NCBI RefSeq assembly: GCF_001006305.1
Contig: NZ_LBHJ01000003.1
Span: 1-64,000, forward strand
Direction of reading: 5' to 3'
From: Silvibacterium bohemicum
GTDB taxonomy: Bacteria; Acidobacteriota; Terriglobia; Terriglobales; Acidobacteriaceae
DNA length: 64,000 nt
Under the pieces are notes generated by a model that did no database searches, was not told the DNA's origin, and was given only the letters and a program-made list of their open reading frames with translations. This document shows positions 44,431 to 53,305 of the stretch, piece by piece. The position numbers were made by a program, and so were the translations under genes. Positions within the stretch are counted from its first letter, which is position 1, and each line of letters begins with the position of its first letter.

Positions 44431-45954
44431 TTGAAGAGAAGAAGTCTATCGGCTTTATTTGCTATTCCAGCAATGTTTTGCGCAGCATCCTTAATCATCT
44501 CCTGCGGTCAGAACCAATTCTTTGCCGGGCGTAACCTGCCTCCCAGCGGCCTGCTCAACCGGGTGCTCATTGCTGAGCAGAATCCCAGCATCGCCAGCAA
44601 GGGCGCACTGCCCTTCGTGGATGCCTTCTACGATATCCGCCATAGCTTCAACAATCTGATTCCGGCATTTTCGATCAGCGGATTTTCGGGGGCTTTGCCG
44701 CTGACCATCCAGAACATGCCTGAAGAACAAACGGGCGCGGTGTATGGCGCGGGCGACGGCAGCTACACGCTGGTGAACTACGCGACGGAGAAGACCGGCT
44801 CTCCGGTCGCGATTCCCGGGGGACTCTCGACCAGCGTCTTCATCGATCGCGCGCGAGACTTCGTTTACGCCGCCAACGATCAGACTCACTTTGTGTCGGT
44901 GGTTAACATCGCCGGCGGCAGGTCGGCGCTCTTGTACCTGCCGAACGCCTATACGGTGTCTGTGAATCCGGGCGGCTCGGTCGCGCTGGTCTTTGTGCAG
45001 AATTCGACGCAGGCGGCCGGCACTTCGTCCTGCATCGTGGCTAATCCGACGGACAATCCTGGCGAAGATCCCAGCGGAACTCCTCCGGTTCCGTGCGGAG
45101 CTCCCAATGGCCAATTCAGTGTCTTCAGCGTGGTCCATTTGACCGCAGCGCAGAGCACCGCAGCCATCAATAACCCTTACTACCTGGGCGCGCAGGATTG
45201 CGAACCGCAGAATCTGCCCCAGTTCTGCCTCTTCCCGGTGAGCACCGGCGCTTCGGCGAGCTTCGATCATCCCGTGAAGGCGCTCTTCTCGCCGGATGGT
45301 TCGACGGCATACATACTCAATTGCGGACCCGAGTGCGGCGGCACGACTGCCAGCGTAACCACCATTCCGCTCCTCCCCGCAGCACTGAATACCGGTGTCA
45401 CTGGCGGCAGCGGCATTGCGCTGGTAGCGCAAAGCAACATTGCGATTCCGGGCGGGGTGACCAACGGCAACTTCAGTGGCAACACCCTGTATCTTGCCGG
45501 GCAGCAGCTGCAGAGCGATGGCCTCTTCGCGGGAAACCTGAGTGTTTTGAACACCGAGAATGGCCAGCTCACCGGGACTTACTCGATCAGCGACGGTGCC
45601 CATAACAAGATGGTCTTCGCCGACGAGAATACTTTGTGGATCGGCTCCGCGCAGTGCCAGCTGGGCGAGCGCTACAAGCAGGTGCAGGCGGGTGCAAACA
45701 TTGCTTACGGCTGTCTCACCATGTTCAACACGTCGACCAACTCTGTGTTGCTCGATTCCTATAAGGGAGACGCGACCGGCATTGCCGCGATCACCGGCCT
45801 GGATAAGGTCTATACGGCCGAAGGCGGGCAGGTCTACATCTACAACACCGCCGACGGCTCGGAGCGCAGCAACGCCAACGTTTCGGTGAGCGGTACGGCC
45901 GCGGATGTGGCTTATATGGACGGCGCAAGCGACAGCGACAACACGACCTACTGA
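44431..45954 (+). CDS. Lipoprotein with beta-propeller-like repeats
   Basis: The protein has 507 residues from the TTG at 44431. The N-terminus LKRRSLSALFAIPAMFCAAS leads to LIISCG, a weak lipobox. The body is Gly/Asn/Ser/Thr-rich with blade-like segments (DRARDFVYAANDQTHFVSVV, PDGSTAYILNC, GNTLYLAGQQL) and several Cys. It resembles the lipoprotein at 17032-18495 in composition and repeat style, suggesting paralogy. Function is unknown; a surface or periplasmic location is likely. gagagg lies about nine bases before the TTG. A terminator follows. Confidence 0.75.
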   Translation: MKRRSLSALFAIPAMFCAASLIISCGQNQFFAGRNLPPSGLLNRVLIAEQNPSIASKGALPFVDAFYDIRHSFNNLIPAFSISGFSGALPLTIQNMPEEQTGAVYGAGDGSYTLVNYATEKTGSPVAIPGGLSTSVFIDRARDFVYAANDQTHFVSVVNIAGGRSALLYLPNAYTVSVNPGGSVALVFVQNSTQAAGTSSCIVANPTDNPGEDPSGTPPVPCGAPNGQFSVFSVVHLTAAQSTAAINNPYYLGAQDCEPQNLPQFCLFPVSTGASASFDHPVKALFSPDGSTAYILNCGPECGGTTASVTTIPLLPAALNTGVTGGSGIALVAQSNIAIPGGVTNGNFSGNTLYLAGQQLQSDGLFAGNLSVLNTENGQLTGTYSISDGAHNKMVFADENTLWIGSAQCQLGERYKQVQAGANIAYGCLTMFNTSTNSVLLDSYKGDATGIAAITGLDKVYTAEGGQVYIYNTADGSERSNANVSVSGTAADVAYMDGASDSDNTTY

Positions 45955-45979
45955 GTCTTCTCAGTAACGGCAATTCCCG

Positions 45980-46012
45980 GGCGCGATCGTTTACTGCGGT
46001 CGCGCCTTTTCT
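45980..46012 (+). terminator. Intrinsic terminator after the second propeller lipoprotein
   Basis: The arms ggcgcga (45980-45986) and tcgcgcc (46000-46006) are followed by ttttctc. The loop is 13 bases with further inner pairing. It separates the lipoprotein gene from bshB1. Confidence 0.75.
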
Positions 46013-46043
46013 CTGCACCTTACTTCTGCACAAGGAACAGACG

Positions 46044-46790
46044 GTGACCACAAAGATTACCGAGCCGCCGACCGCCGATATCAATATTCATATTCTGGCC
46101 ATCGCCGCTCATCGCGACGATGTGGAGCAGACCTGCGGCGGCACGCTGCTCAAGATGAAATCGATGGGGATTCGGACTGCGATCCTTGATCTTACCCGGG
46201 GAGAAGCGGGAACCCGCGGGAGCGCTGCCGACCGCGAAGCCGAAGCCAAGCGGGCGGCGGAGATTCTCGGCGTGAGCTGGCGCGGCGCGCTGGATATTCC
46301 GGACGGCCGTGTGGAGAACACCTACGACAACCGTCTTAAGATCGTCGAAGTGCTGCGGCGGGTGCGGCCGCGCGTCGTGATCCTACCGTATTGGGCGGGG
46401 CGCCATCCCGACCACTACAACTCAGCGACGCTAGGTTACGAGGCTTGTTTTCTTAGCGGTCTGGCCAAGCTGGAGACGGGGACTGCGCCGCATCGGCCGT
46501 TTAAAATCCTGTACGCCAGTTTGTATGCCGACGTCCGGCCGAGCTTTGTAGTCGATATCTCGGCGCATATCGAGGATCGCCACAAATCCCTGATGGCGTA
46601 CACATCGCAATATAAAGATCAGCAGACGGGGAGCGGTCTCTTCGTTCCAGAGGAAGAGATTCGCGAGCGAACCTTCTCGGTCGCCCGGCATTACGGATTA
46701 CTGGCCGGGGTTCGCTATGCCGAACCGTTCGTGCAAAAGGAAATCGGACTGGTCGAGGACCTGACTCTGCTTCCTGTGCAGTCGATGTAG
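46044..46790 (+). CDS. bshB1: Bacillithiol biosynthesis deacetylase BshB1
   Basis: The protein removes the acetyl group from GlcNAc-malate in bacillithiol synthesis. It is a 248-residue PIG-L/LmbE-fold Zn protein. The Zn-site motif reads AAHRDDVEQTCGG near 22-34, where the family usually has AHPDDVE, so the Pro is replaced by Arg while His and both Asp remain. LTRGEAGTRGS and GRHPDHYNSA (second His motif) follow. It starts at GTG 46044 with aagga upstream. No bshA or bshC is adjacent. An alternative role in a related PIG-L deacetylation cannot be excluded. Confidence 0.85.
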   Translation: MTTKITEPPTADINIHILAIAAHRDDVEQTCGGTLLKMKSMGIRTAILDLTRGEAGTRGSAADREAEAKRAAEILGVSWRGALDIPDGRVENTYDNRLKIVEVLRRVRPRVVILPYWAGRHPDHYNSATLGYEACFLSGLAKLETGTAPHRPFKILYASLYADVRPSFVVDISAHIEDRHKSLMAYTSQYKDQQTGSGLFVPEEEIRERTFSVARHYGLLAGVRYAEPFVQKEIGLVEDLTLLPVQSM

Positions 46791-46808
46791 CTGGTCTCGC
46801 GCCTTGCT

Positions 46809-48602
46809 TTAGTCCAGATGAGCCGTCGAGCGGCGAGCGGCGTTGGCCAGGGTCTGATTGGGCAGATAGACGCGGACGTGAGCACCGGTGAGGGCGTCGC
46901 CGGGAGTTCCGTTGTCGATCTGAATCATGCCTCCGTGCTTCTGCACGATGCCCATGCTGACCCAGAGTCCCAGCCCAGTGCCTTGCTCGCCCTTGGTGGT
47001 ATAGAAGGGCTGGAAGAGGTTGTGCGCGATGTCGTCCGGCACTCCGGGGCCGCTATCTGCAACTTCCACCATCGCGCCCGCCGGACGCAGTTCCTCGGAC
47101 GGGGATTGCTCCGTGCGGATGCGGATGCGTCCGCCATTGCCCGCCGCTTCGAGGGCATTCACGATCAGGTTGGTAAAGACCTGGCGAAGCTCCGCGGGGA
47201 AGCCCTGAACGATGAGCGGCGCGGTGAAGTCCCGCTCCACCTCGATCTTCTGCAGTGCCAGTCGACGGTCCAGAAGCAGCAGTACGCCATCGATCAGCTC
47301 TTTGAGATCGACCAGAATCGGGGCCTTCGGCTCGCGATAGAGGCTGAGCATGGTGCGGCTGATCTGCATGGTGCGACCCAGCTCCTGCTGGGCGAGCTGC
47401 AGGTGTTCGGCGCGCATCGCGGGGTCGGTATCGCCGGCCAGGAGAAAGAGCAGGTTGGCGACTGAATCCAGCGGATTGTGAATCTCGTGGGCGATGCTGG
47501 CAGCGAGCCGGCCGGCGACGGCCAGCTTCTCTCCGGCGACCAGCGCGGCCTGGGTCTTCTTCTGCTCCGTGACGTCGCGGAAGACCAGAACGATGCCGGT
47601 CATCTCGCCTTCCGGATTGCGGATGGGCGCGGCGCTGTCGTCGATGATGTATTCCTTGCCCTGGCGCGAGATCAGCGCGGTGTGGTTGGCCAGTCCGATC
47701 ACATGATTCAGACGGCGCACCTTGTCGACGGGGTTTTCGGCGATCTCCCGCGTTTCCTCATGGACGATGTAGAAGACATCCTGCAGCAGCTGGCCCATGG
47801 CCTCGGCGCTGGTCCAGCCGGTTAGGGTCTGGGCGATGACGTTCATGAACTGCACGCGCCCGCTGACGTCGCAGGCGATCACCGCGTCGCCTATGGATTC
47901 GAGCGTCGTGAGATAGCGCTGCCGGCTGATGTAGAGCTCGTCGGATCGCTGGTGCAGCTCCTGCAAAGCATTGTTATAGGTTCGCGACACCAGGTGCAGG
48001 CGATTGCGGGTGAAGAGTCCCAGGAAGAGGCCGATCACCAGCGACGCGCTGACGATGGTGACGAACTCCTGCCGCTCCACGGCGAAGATGGCAGCCAGGC
48101 GGATGCGCCGGGCACGTTTCTCGGCATCCAGCATCTCGGAGCTGGTGGCGCGAACCGCGTCCATCAGGCCCTTGCCGCGCTCATCGGAGGCGGCGTCGAT
48201 CAGGGAGTTCTTCGGCTTGGCGAGGGTGCTCTCGGCAAAGGCAAGCCATATCTGATAGCGATCTCTCAGCACTTCCAGCCTCTGATGTTGCTTGGGGCGC
48301 TTGGGAAGCAGGGAATCGAGTGCGGTGAATTCCTGCGGAAGCACTTTGGACGCTTGATGATACGGGTCGAGCATCACCGGATTGCCGGTCAGCTGGTAAC
48401 CGCGCAGGCCGGTCTCCTGATCGATGATTTCCTTCAGGATTTCGGTGATCTGGTTGTTGATCTGGTCGCTCAGGTCGAGCGCGCGAAAGGCATTTGAAGA
48501 CTGACGGAGCTGCCAGAGAACAAAGCAACCGAGGATGAGAACCAGGAGGACCGGAAAGAACAGCGTCTGGCGAAGGATGTGCCTGAATTCAGCCAGATTC
48601 AC
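46809..48602 (-). CDS. CHASE3-PAS sensor histidine kinase
   Basis: This 597-residue membrane kinase has a first membrane helix (about 13-31), a CHASE3 extracytoplasmic domain with IDQETGLRGYQLTGN (near 60-75), a second helix near 180-197, and a PAS domain (about 220-355). HisKA follows with ASIAHEIHNPLDSVAN (phospho-His) and then HATPase with NLIVNALEAA, DSGPGVP and GTGLGLWVS. Its ATG overlaps the upstream receiver gene by 4 bp. The signal is unknown. The intact HEIHN motif supports activity. Confidence 0.9.
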   Translation of the reverse strand: MNLAEFRHILRQTLFFPVLLVLILGCFVLWQLRQSSNAFRALDLSDQINNQITEILKEIIDQETGLRGYQLTGNPVMLDPYHQASKVLPQEFTALDSLLPKRPKQHQRLEVLRDRYQIWLAFAESTLAKPKNSLIDAASDERGKGLMDAVRATSSEMLDAEKRARRIRLAAIFAVERQEFVTIVSASLVIGLFLGLFTRNRLHLVSRTYNNALQELHQRSDELYISRQRYLTTLESIGDAVIACDVSGRVQFMNVIAQTLTGWTSAEAMGQLLQDVFYIVHEETREIAENPVDKVRRLNHVIGLANHTALISRQGKEYIIDDSAAPIRNPEGEMTGIVLVFRDVTEQKKTQAALVAGEKLAVAGRLAASIAHEIHNPLDSVANLLFLLAGDTDPAMRAEHLQLAQQELGRTMQISRTMLSLYREPKAPILVDLKELIDGVLLLLDRRLALQKIEVERDFTAPLIVQGFPAELRQVFTNLIVNALEAAGNGGRIRIRTEQSPSEELRPAGAMVEVADSGPGVPDDIAHNLFQPFYTTKGEQGTGLGLWVSMGIVQKHGGMIQIDNGTPGDALTGAHVRVYLPNQTLANAARRSTAHLD

Positions 48603-48982
48603 CGTCCCTTCCCCTCATATCCTGGTGAAGCGAGCAATTCCTGAACCTTTTCCATCAATATCCCCGGGCCGTCGCCTTTCATCAGGATAGAGTCTACCGA
48701 CCGAACGACATCGGTGGGAAGGTCGATATATGCAGAAAGAAGGACGATGGGGACGTTGGCCCGGGCGCGGCGCATCTGGACGGCAACTTCGCCCCCGTTC
48801 ATTCCCGGCATGAAGTAATCGAGGATCACCGCATCGACGGCATATTTTTCGAAGAGATTGAGGCCGCTTTCGCCGTCGGCTGCCGTCAGGACCTGATAAC
48901 CTGCGCGCTCCAGGACGACCTTTCGGATCTGCAGGCCCAGTACTTCGTCGTCGATGCAGAGGATTAACGAATTGGTGGCCAA
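48599..48982 (-). CDS. Stand-alone response regulator receiver
   Basis: This REC-only protein has about 127 residues from a TTG at 48982 (LATNSLILCIDDEVLG). It has the acidic pair in CIDDE, the phospho-acceptor Asp in AVILDYFMPGMNGGE, a Ser in VLLSAY and the Lys in ILMKGD. There is no output domain, so it acts through partner binding or phosphotransfer, most likely with the kinase whose gene overlaps it by 4 bp. The frame is open to 49153, but the extra residues are not receiver-like. The start is uncertain. Confidence 0.82.
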   Translation of the reverse strand: MATNSLILCIDDEVLGLQIRKVVLERAGYQVLTAADGESGLNLFEKYAVDAVILDYFMPGMNGGEVAVQMRRARANVPIVLLSAYIDLPTDVVRSVDSILMKGDGPGILMEKVQELLASPGYEGKGR

Positions 48983-49376
48983 GCCGGACTCACGACTCCC
49001 GGAGTTTGCGACGCGTAAAAAAGGGGCGCGAATCGGACGGGACGAAGCGAGTATAGCAATTGCCGCCGTAAAAGTCTGTAGGCATGAGGGTTTTGCCTTG
49101 CTGGGCTTTCCGTTTATGCGCACTTTCGGCAGGAATTGTTGATGACGGCGCATGTGACGGAGAAAAGCGGGGAGATGGATAGGCGATTACGTTGATCGAG
49201 TTCATGCGAGCCGCGTCAATGGACAAATGAATCTCATGCATTTTCTCTGCACGAGCCGATAATTTTCGAATTAACAATCCTTTTGCATTCTCTTTGCCCT
49301 TTTGCGCTAGCCTTGTAGGCGGACAGGGTGCAGCTACTGTCACGACTGCGCTCCAGATCCCCTGAGGAAGAACCGG
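48983..49376. other. Divergent promoter region of the receiver gene and phoB
   Basis: This covers about 390 bases with no accepted gene. It should hold both promoters. The only structure noted is the palindrome at 49260-49273 upstream of phoB. The minus-strand frame extends into it to 49153 without receiver-like sequence. Confidence 0.5.
49260..49273. promoter_or_regulatory. Palindrome upstream of phoB
   Basis: The arms taatt (49260-49264) and aatta (49269-49273) surround ttcg, followed by acaatcc. It lies about 105 bases before the phoB start. It could be a regulator site, possibly autoregulation, but I know of no matching box. Confidence 0.25.
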
Positions 49377-50075
49377 TTGAGCCAAACAGTATTTGTTCTT
49401 GAAGACGATTCCGACATTTCCCGTCTTATCCAGCACCATCTCGAAGTCGCCGGTTTTGGCGTGAAGGTTTTCGGCACTCCCGCGAACCTGGTTCCCGACG
49501 CCGAGCGCCAGCCACCCGCTCTTTTTCTGCTCGACATCATGGTGCCGGGAGGCGACGGCCTGGATGTTTGCCGCCGTCTGCGCAGCCATCCGGCGCTGGC
49601 TACCATTCCAATCATCTTTCTGACCGCCCGGGCCGGCGAGAACGAGCGCGTTCTGGGTCTGGAGCTGGGCGCGGACGATTACATCACCAAGCCTTTCGCG
49701 ACTCGCGAGCTGCTGGCGCGGGTGAAGGCGGTTCTGCGCCGCTTCGAGCGGCCGACCACGCCGTCGCTTATCAGCTTCGAGGATGTGGTCATCGATGCCA
49801 GCGCGATGCAACTCAAGGTGCGCGGCGAGTTGACCACCACCACGGCTACTGAATTCAGGCTGCTGGATTATCTGGCCCGGCATCCGGGGCGCGTCTTCAG
49901 CCGCGACCATCTGCTGGACGCGGTGTGGGGCGATGCTCGCTTCGTGACGCCGCGATCGGTGGATGTCTACGTCCGCCGCATCCGTGAGAAGATCGAGGTG
50001 GATCCGGAGAACCCCCGCTATCTGAAGACGGTGCGAGGCGCGGGTTACCGGTTTGAGGTTCCTAAGCAGGCTTAG
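49377..50075 (+). CDS. phoB: Phosphate regulon response regulator PhoB
   Basis: This 232-residue OmpR-type regulator has an N-terminal receiver with LEDDSD, phospho-acceptor Asp53 in LFLLDIMVPGGDG, Thr in FLTAR and Lys in ITKPFATREL. The C-terminal winged helix has TATEFRLLDYLARHPGRVFS, then RSVDVYVRRIREKI and VRGAGYRF. The PhoB assignment comes from context: phoR, pstS, pstC, pstA, pstB and phoU follow on the same strand. It starts at TTG 49377 with gagga about nine bases upstream. Confidence 0.9.
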   Translation: MSQTVFVLEDDSDISRLIQHHLEVAGFGVKVFGTPANLVPDAERQPPALFLLDIMVPGGDGLDVCRRLRSHPALATIPIIFLTARAGENERVLGLELGADDYITKPFATRELLARVKAVLRRFERPTTPSLISFEDVVIDASAMQLKVRGELTTTTATEFRLLDYLARHPGRVFSRDHLLDAVWGDARFVTPRSVDVYVRRIREKIEVDPENPRYLKTVRGAGYRFEVPKQA

Positions 50076-50084
50076 TTATAGCTG

Positions 50085-50195
50085 CCAGTCTTCAGTGGCC
50101 AGTTGTTAGTTTTCAGTTGCCAGAGGCCGAGGTTGCAGGTTCGACCGATGCCTATGACTGATGACTGGGAACTGAAAACTGGGAACTGAAAACTG
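50085..50195. repeat. Direct and inverted repeats between phoB and phoR
   Basis: A 14-base unit, actgggaactgaaa, occurs twice in tandem (50164-50191) and again in part after it. The inverse complement theme appears upstream (cagttgttagttttcag, then ttgccag, near 50100-50123), so the stretch can fold back on itself. Such GTTTTCAGTT-rich intergenic repeats are common in Acidobacteriaceae. It fills the 129-base gap ahead of the phoR ATG and may affect phoR translation. Confidence 0.6.
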
Positions 50196-50204
50196 TCCCT
50201 TCCT

Positions 50205-51956
50205 ATGACCGGCCGCGTATTCACCAAACTCCTTCTCGCCTTTGTTCTCGTGCTGTCTATCAGTGCGGCGATCCTTGATTTCACCTTGCGTGGAATCGTC
50301 GAGCACTCGCTGCGCGCCGAGGCGGCGCAGTCTCTGGTGGGCAAGGCGCGGCTGCTGGCCAGCGAGGCCCGGCTGGGCGATTCGGCCCAGCTACACCAGG
50401 CGGCCGATCGCGGAGCCTTTGACGCCGGCGCGCAGGTCACCTTTTATTCTCGCGACGGAGCGGTGCTGGCCAGCTCTTCTCCGGCCGATTCGCTCAATAC
50501 CATTCCTGACGAGGTGCGGGCGGCGTTGGCCGATCCTCGCGATGCGAGGCAGTCGGAGCGGGACGGCATGCTCTATGTCGCCGTCGCCGGGAACGGCCTG
50601 GTGGTTCGGCTAGCCTATCCGCTGACCAGCATTCGCGACACGATGCACGTGCTTCGCCGCGACCTGCTGCTGGCATCGCTTCTGGCCACGGGACTGGCTA
50701 CGCTACTGGCGGCGTTCTTCGCCCATCGCGCGGCGCAGCGCCTGGGGCGCATCGTGACATTTGCGGGAAGAATATCGGCAGGCGACTTCAAGGCGCGCAT
50801 CGAAGAGGGCAACCTCGACGAGATATCCGAGGTCGCTCACGCTCTGGACTCGACGGCGGCGCGTCTCGAGGCCAGTTTTCATGCCCAGGAGACGAAGCAG
50901 CGCGAGCTGGCCGCGCTGCTGGACAGCATGCAGGAGGGTGTCATCGCCGTCGATGCCGGCGGCCGCATCAGCTGGTCGAATGCCGTGATGCAGCGCATCG
51001 CCCCGGGAGCGGTTCGCCAGGGACAGGCGCTGGTTCACGCGGTGCGCGATCCTGAGGTACTGGCCTGTGTGCAGGCGGCGCTTGAGAATCGGGAGCTGCG
51101 CAGCGGCAAAGCGACTTCGGTGGTTCCGGCACGAATTTTTGAAGTCAATGCCGCGCCCACTCCGGGCGGCGGCGCCGTGGCTGTTCTGCACGATGTGACG
51201 GAGATCGAGCGCGCCGAGAAGACGCGGCGGGATTTTGTCGCCAACGTCTCGCACGAGCTGCGCACGCCGCTAACCTCCATCTCCGGCTATGTGGAGACGC
51301 TGCTCGAAGATACGATGGAGCTGCCTACGCATGCACGGGAGTTCATGGCCATCATCCTGCGCAATGCGTCGCGCATGAACCGGCTCACCGAGGACCTGCT
51401 GGCGCTGGCCAGCGTCGAATCCGGCGATTACAAGGTGAAGCCGCGTCCAGTGACAGCGGCGGCCCTGATGCAGGACGCCATAGACTCGCTCACCGGCATG
51501 GTGCTCGATTCCGATGTGACCCTGGAGGCCGGACACACGACCAACGCGGTGGTGCTGGCCGACGAGGACGCTCTGACGCAGGTCTTCGGCAATCTTATTG
51601 AAAATGCGATGAAGTACGGCAAGGGCGGAAAGTCGGTGGTGGTCGGCGCACGGGAGGTTGAGGGTTTCGTGGAGTTTTCGGTGCAGGACTTTGGGCCGGG
51701 CATCGGCTCGGAACATCTCAGCCGCATCTTCGAGCGCTTCTATCGCGTAGACAAGGCGCGCTCGCGCGACTCGGGTGGGACGGGATTGGGATTGGCCATC
51801 GCCAAACATATCGTGCTGGCGCACGGTGGAGGCATCCGGGTGGAAAGTGAGTTGGGCTCCGGAGCGACCTTTCTCTTTACGCTGCCTGTGGTTAACTCTT
51901 CTCCAGTTGTTCAGCCGGCGCACGACGCGGGAAAGGCCGCTCCCGCAACAGCGTAG
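50205..51956 (+). CDS. phoR: PhoR-type phosphate sensor histidine kinase
   Basis: This 583-residue membrane kinase has a membrane helix near 7-25, an extracytoplasmic segment, a second helix near 150-170, HAMP (about 170-225), PAS (about 235-335), HisKA with FVANVSHELRTPLTS (His350), then HATPase with NLIENAMKYG, FGPGIGSEHL and GTGLGLAIAKHI. It phosphorylates PhoB under low phosphate. It follows phoB with a repeat-bearing gap and precedes pstS. A long periplasmic sensor is not expected in classical PhoR. Here there are ~120 residues between helices, so external sensing is possible. Confidence 0.9.
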   Translation: MTGRVFTKLLLAFVLVLSISAAILDFTLRGIVEHSLRAEAAQSLVGKARLLASEARLGDSAQLHQAADRGAFDAGAQVTFYSRDGAVLASSSPADSLNTIPDEVRAALADPRDARQSERDGMLYVAVAGNGLVVRLAYPLTSIRDTMHVLRRDLLLASLLATGLATLLAAFFAHRAAQRLGRIVTFAGRISAGDFKARIEEGNLDEISEVAHALDSTAARLEASFHAQETKQRELAALLDSMQEGVIAVDAGGRISWSNAVMQRIAPGAVRQGQALVHAVRDPEVLACVQAALENRELRSGKATSVVPARIFEVNAAPTPGGGAVAVLHDVTEIERAEKTRRDFVANVSHELRTPLTSISGYVETLLEDTMELPTHAREFMAIILRNASRMNRLTEDLLALASVESGDYKVKPRPVTAAALMQDAIDSLTGMVLDSDVTLEAGHTTNAVVLADEDALTQVFGNLIENAMKYGKGGKSVVVGAREVEGFVEFSVQDFGPGIGSEHLSRIFERFYRVDKARSRDSGGTGLGLAIAKHIVLAHGGGIRVESELGSGATFLFTLPVVNSSPVVQPAHDAGKAAPATA

Positions 51957-52022
51957 CTAAGTGATTGCATCCAATAGTTTTACGGTGGTATGACAAAAGC
52001 GTTTGTTATCCTTTTCATCCCC

Positions 52023-52036
52023 CAGTTAAATAACTG
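52023..52036. promoter_or_regulatory. Palindrome upstream of pstS, candidate operator
   Basis: cagttaaataactg is a perfect 6-2-6 inverted repeat 49 bases before the pstS start. A 6-2-6 palindrome with a similar GTT/AAC core lies upstream of pstC (53306-53319). PhoB boxes in other phyla are direct repeats, so a match to PhoB is not claimed. Confidence 0.3.
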
Positions 52037-52084
52037 TAACAATTCAACCGCAGAATCCAGGCATATCCCACGAGGTGGAGTTTC

Positions 52085-53095
52085 TTGAAAAATAAAGCGA
52101 TCTTTCTGACTGCAGCTCTCTTCGCCTGCACGGCGTTGCCCAGCATGGCGCAGAAGCTCAACGGAGCGGGAGCCTCTTTCCCCTATCCCATCTACTCCAA
52201 ATGGTTCAGCGAATACAGCGCGGCGCACTCTGGCGTGCAGATCAACTATCAGTCCATCGGCTCCGGCGGCGGTATCCGGCAGGTGACGGCGGGCGTTGCT
52301 GATTTCGGCGCGAGCGACGGTCCCATGACCGATCAGCAGCTTTCGGAGTCGAAGGTCAAGATCATCCACATCCCGACGGTGCTTGGCGCTGTGGTTCCGA
52401 TCTACAATCTGCCCGGCGTCAGTGCCGAGCTGAAGTTCTCGCCCGACGTGCTGGCGGATATCTATCTGGGCAAAATCTCCACCTGGAACGATGGCCGCAT
52501 CGCGAAGGACAATCCCGGCGTCAATCTGCCCAGCTCGACCATCAACGTCGTGCATCGTTCGGATGGCAGCGGCACCACCTATATCTTTACCGACTACCTC
52601 TCGAAGGTCAGCAACGACTGGAAGAACGGTCCGGGAAAGAACACAGCAGTGAGCTGGCCCAAGGGCATCGGCGCCAAGGGCAATGAAGCGGTTGCGGGAA
52701 TGGTTCGCCAGCTGCCGGGCACTATCGGCTACGTCGAGCTGATCTATGCGCTGCAGAATAAGATTCCCTTCGGCTACGTCAAGAATGCGGCCGGGGCCTG
52801 GGTCAAGGGCAGCATCGCGGGCGTGACCGAGGCTGCTGCGTCGGTCAAGTCCATGCCTTCGGACTACCGCGTCTCGATCACCAATGCGCCGGGGAAGAAT
52901 GCCTATCCCATCTCCAGCTTTACCTGGCTGCTGATTCCGAACCCGTCACCGGACCAGGCCAAGGGGAAGGTCATCAAGGATTTCCTGAACTGGATGCTGG
53001 ACCATGGCGAGTCGGAAGTGGAAGCCCTGTATTACGCTCCGCTGCCGGATTCGGTCATCGCCAAGGTGAAGGCGACGGTCGCTCAGCTTAAGTAG
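52085..53095 (+). CDS. pstS: Phosphate ABC transporter substrate-binding protein
   Basis: This 336-residue periplasmic phosphate-binding protein has an N-terminal signal (MKNKAIFLTAALFACTALPS, then MA), with mature residues QKLNGAGASFPYPIYSKW. The phosphate pocket motifs are GAGASFPYP, SIGSGGGIRQV, FGASDGPM and VVHRSDGSGTTYIFTDYL. It starts at a TTG (52085) after gaggtggag. The pstC gene begins 256 bases later, after a strong terminator, so pstS can be expressed at a higher level than the rest, as in other Pst operons. Confidence 0.95.
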   Translation: MKNKAIFLTAALFACTALPSMAQKLNGAGASFPYPIYSKWFSEYSAAHSGVQINYQSIGSGGGIRQVTAGVADFGASDGPMTDQQLSESKVKIIHIPTVLGAVVPIYNLPGVSAELKFSPDVLADIYLGKISTWNDGRIAKDNPGVNLPSSTINVVHRSDGSGTTYIFTDYLSKVSNDWKNGPGKNTAVSWPKGIGAKGNEAVAGMVRQLPGTIGYVELIYALQNKIPFGYVKNAAGAWVKGSIAGVTEAAASVKSMPSDYRVSITNAPGKNAYPISSFTWLLIPNPSPDQAKGKVIKDFLNWMLDHGESEVEALYYAPLPDSVIAKVKATVAQLK

Positions 53096-53110
53096 CTCGG
53101 GTTGCAAACG

Positions 53111-53145
53111 AAAAGGAGCGCATGCGTGCGCTCCTTTTTAATTTT
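53111..53145 (+). terminator. Intrinsic terminator between pstS and pstC
   Basis: The perfect 12-base arms aaaaggagcgca (53111-53122) and tgcgctcctttt (53127-53138) close the loop tgcg, followed by taatttt. It lies 15 bases after the pstS stop and probably limits read-through to pstCAB-phoU. Confidence 0.9.
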
Positions 53146-53305
53146 CAGGCCATGGCTGTCTGAGCGTGCGGCCGCGTGCATCTCAGCCGTACCGGCTCCG
53201 ATGAAAGCCGGCGCCAGGGCGTTCCCTTAGGGAACCGAGTCCTAACCAACAAGAAATTTGTGGAAAAGCAATCGGATATTATCCATCCTTGAGCCTTATC
53301 TTTCA

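Noticed and set aside
50164-50191. Tandem repeat as a possible CRISPR unit
   Set aside because: Only two 14-base copies with no spacers, no leader and no cas gene. It fits intergenic repeat patterns instead.
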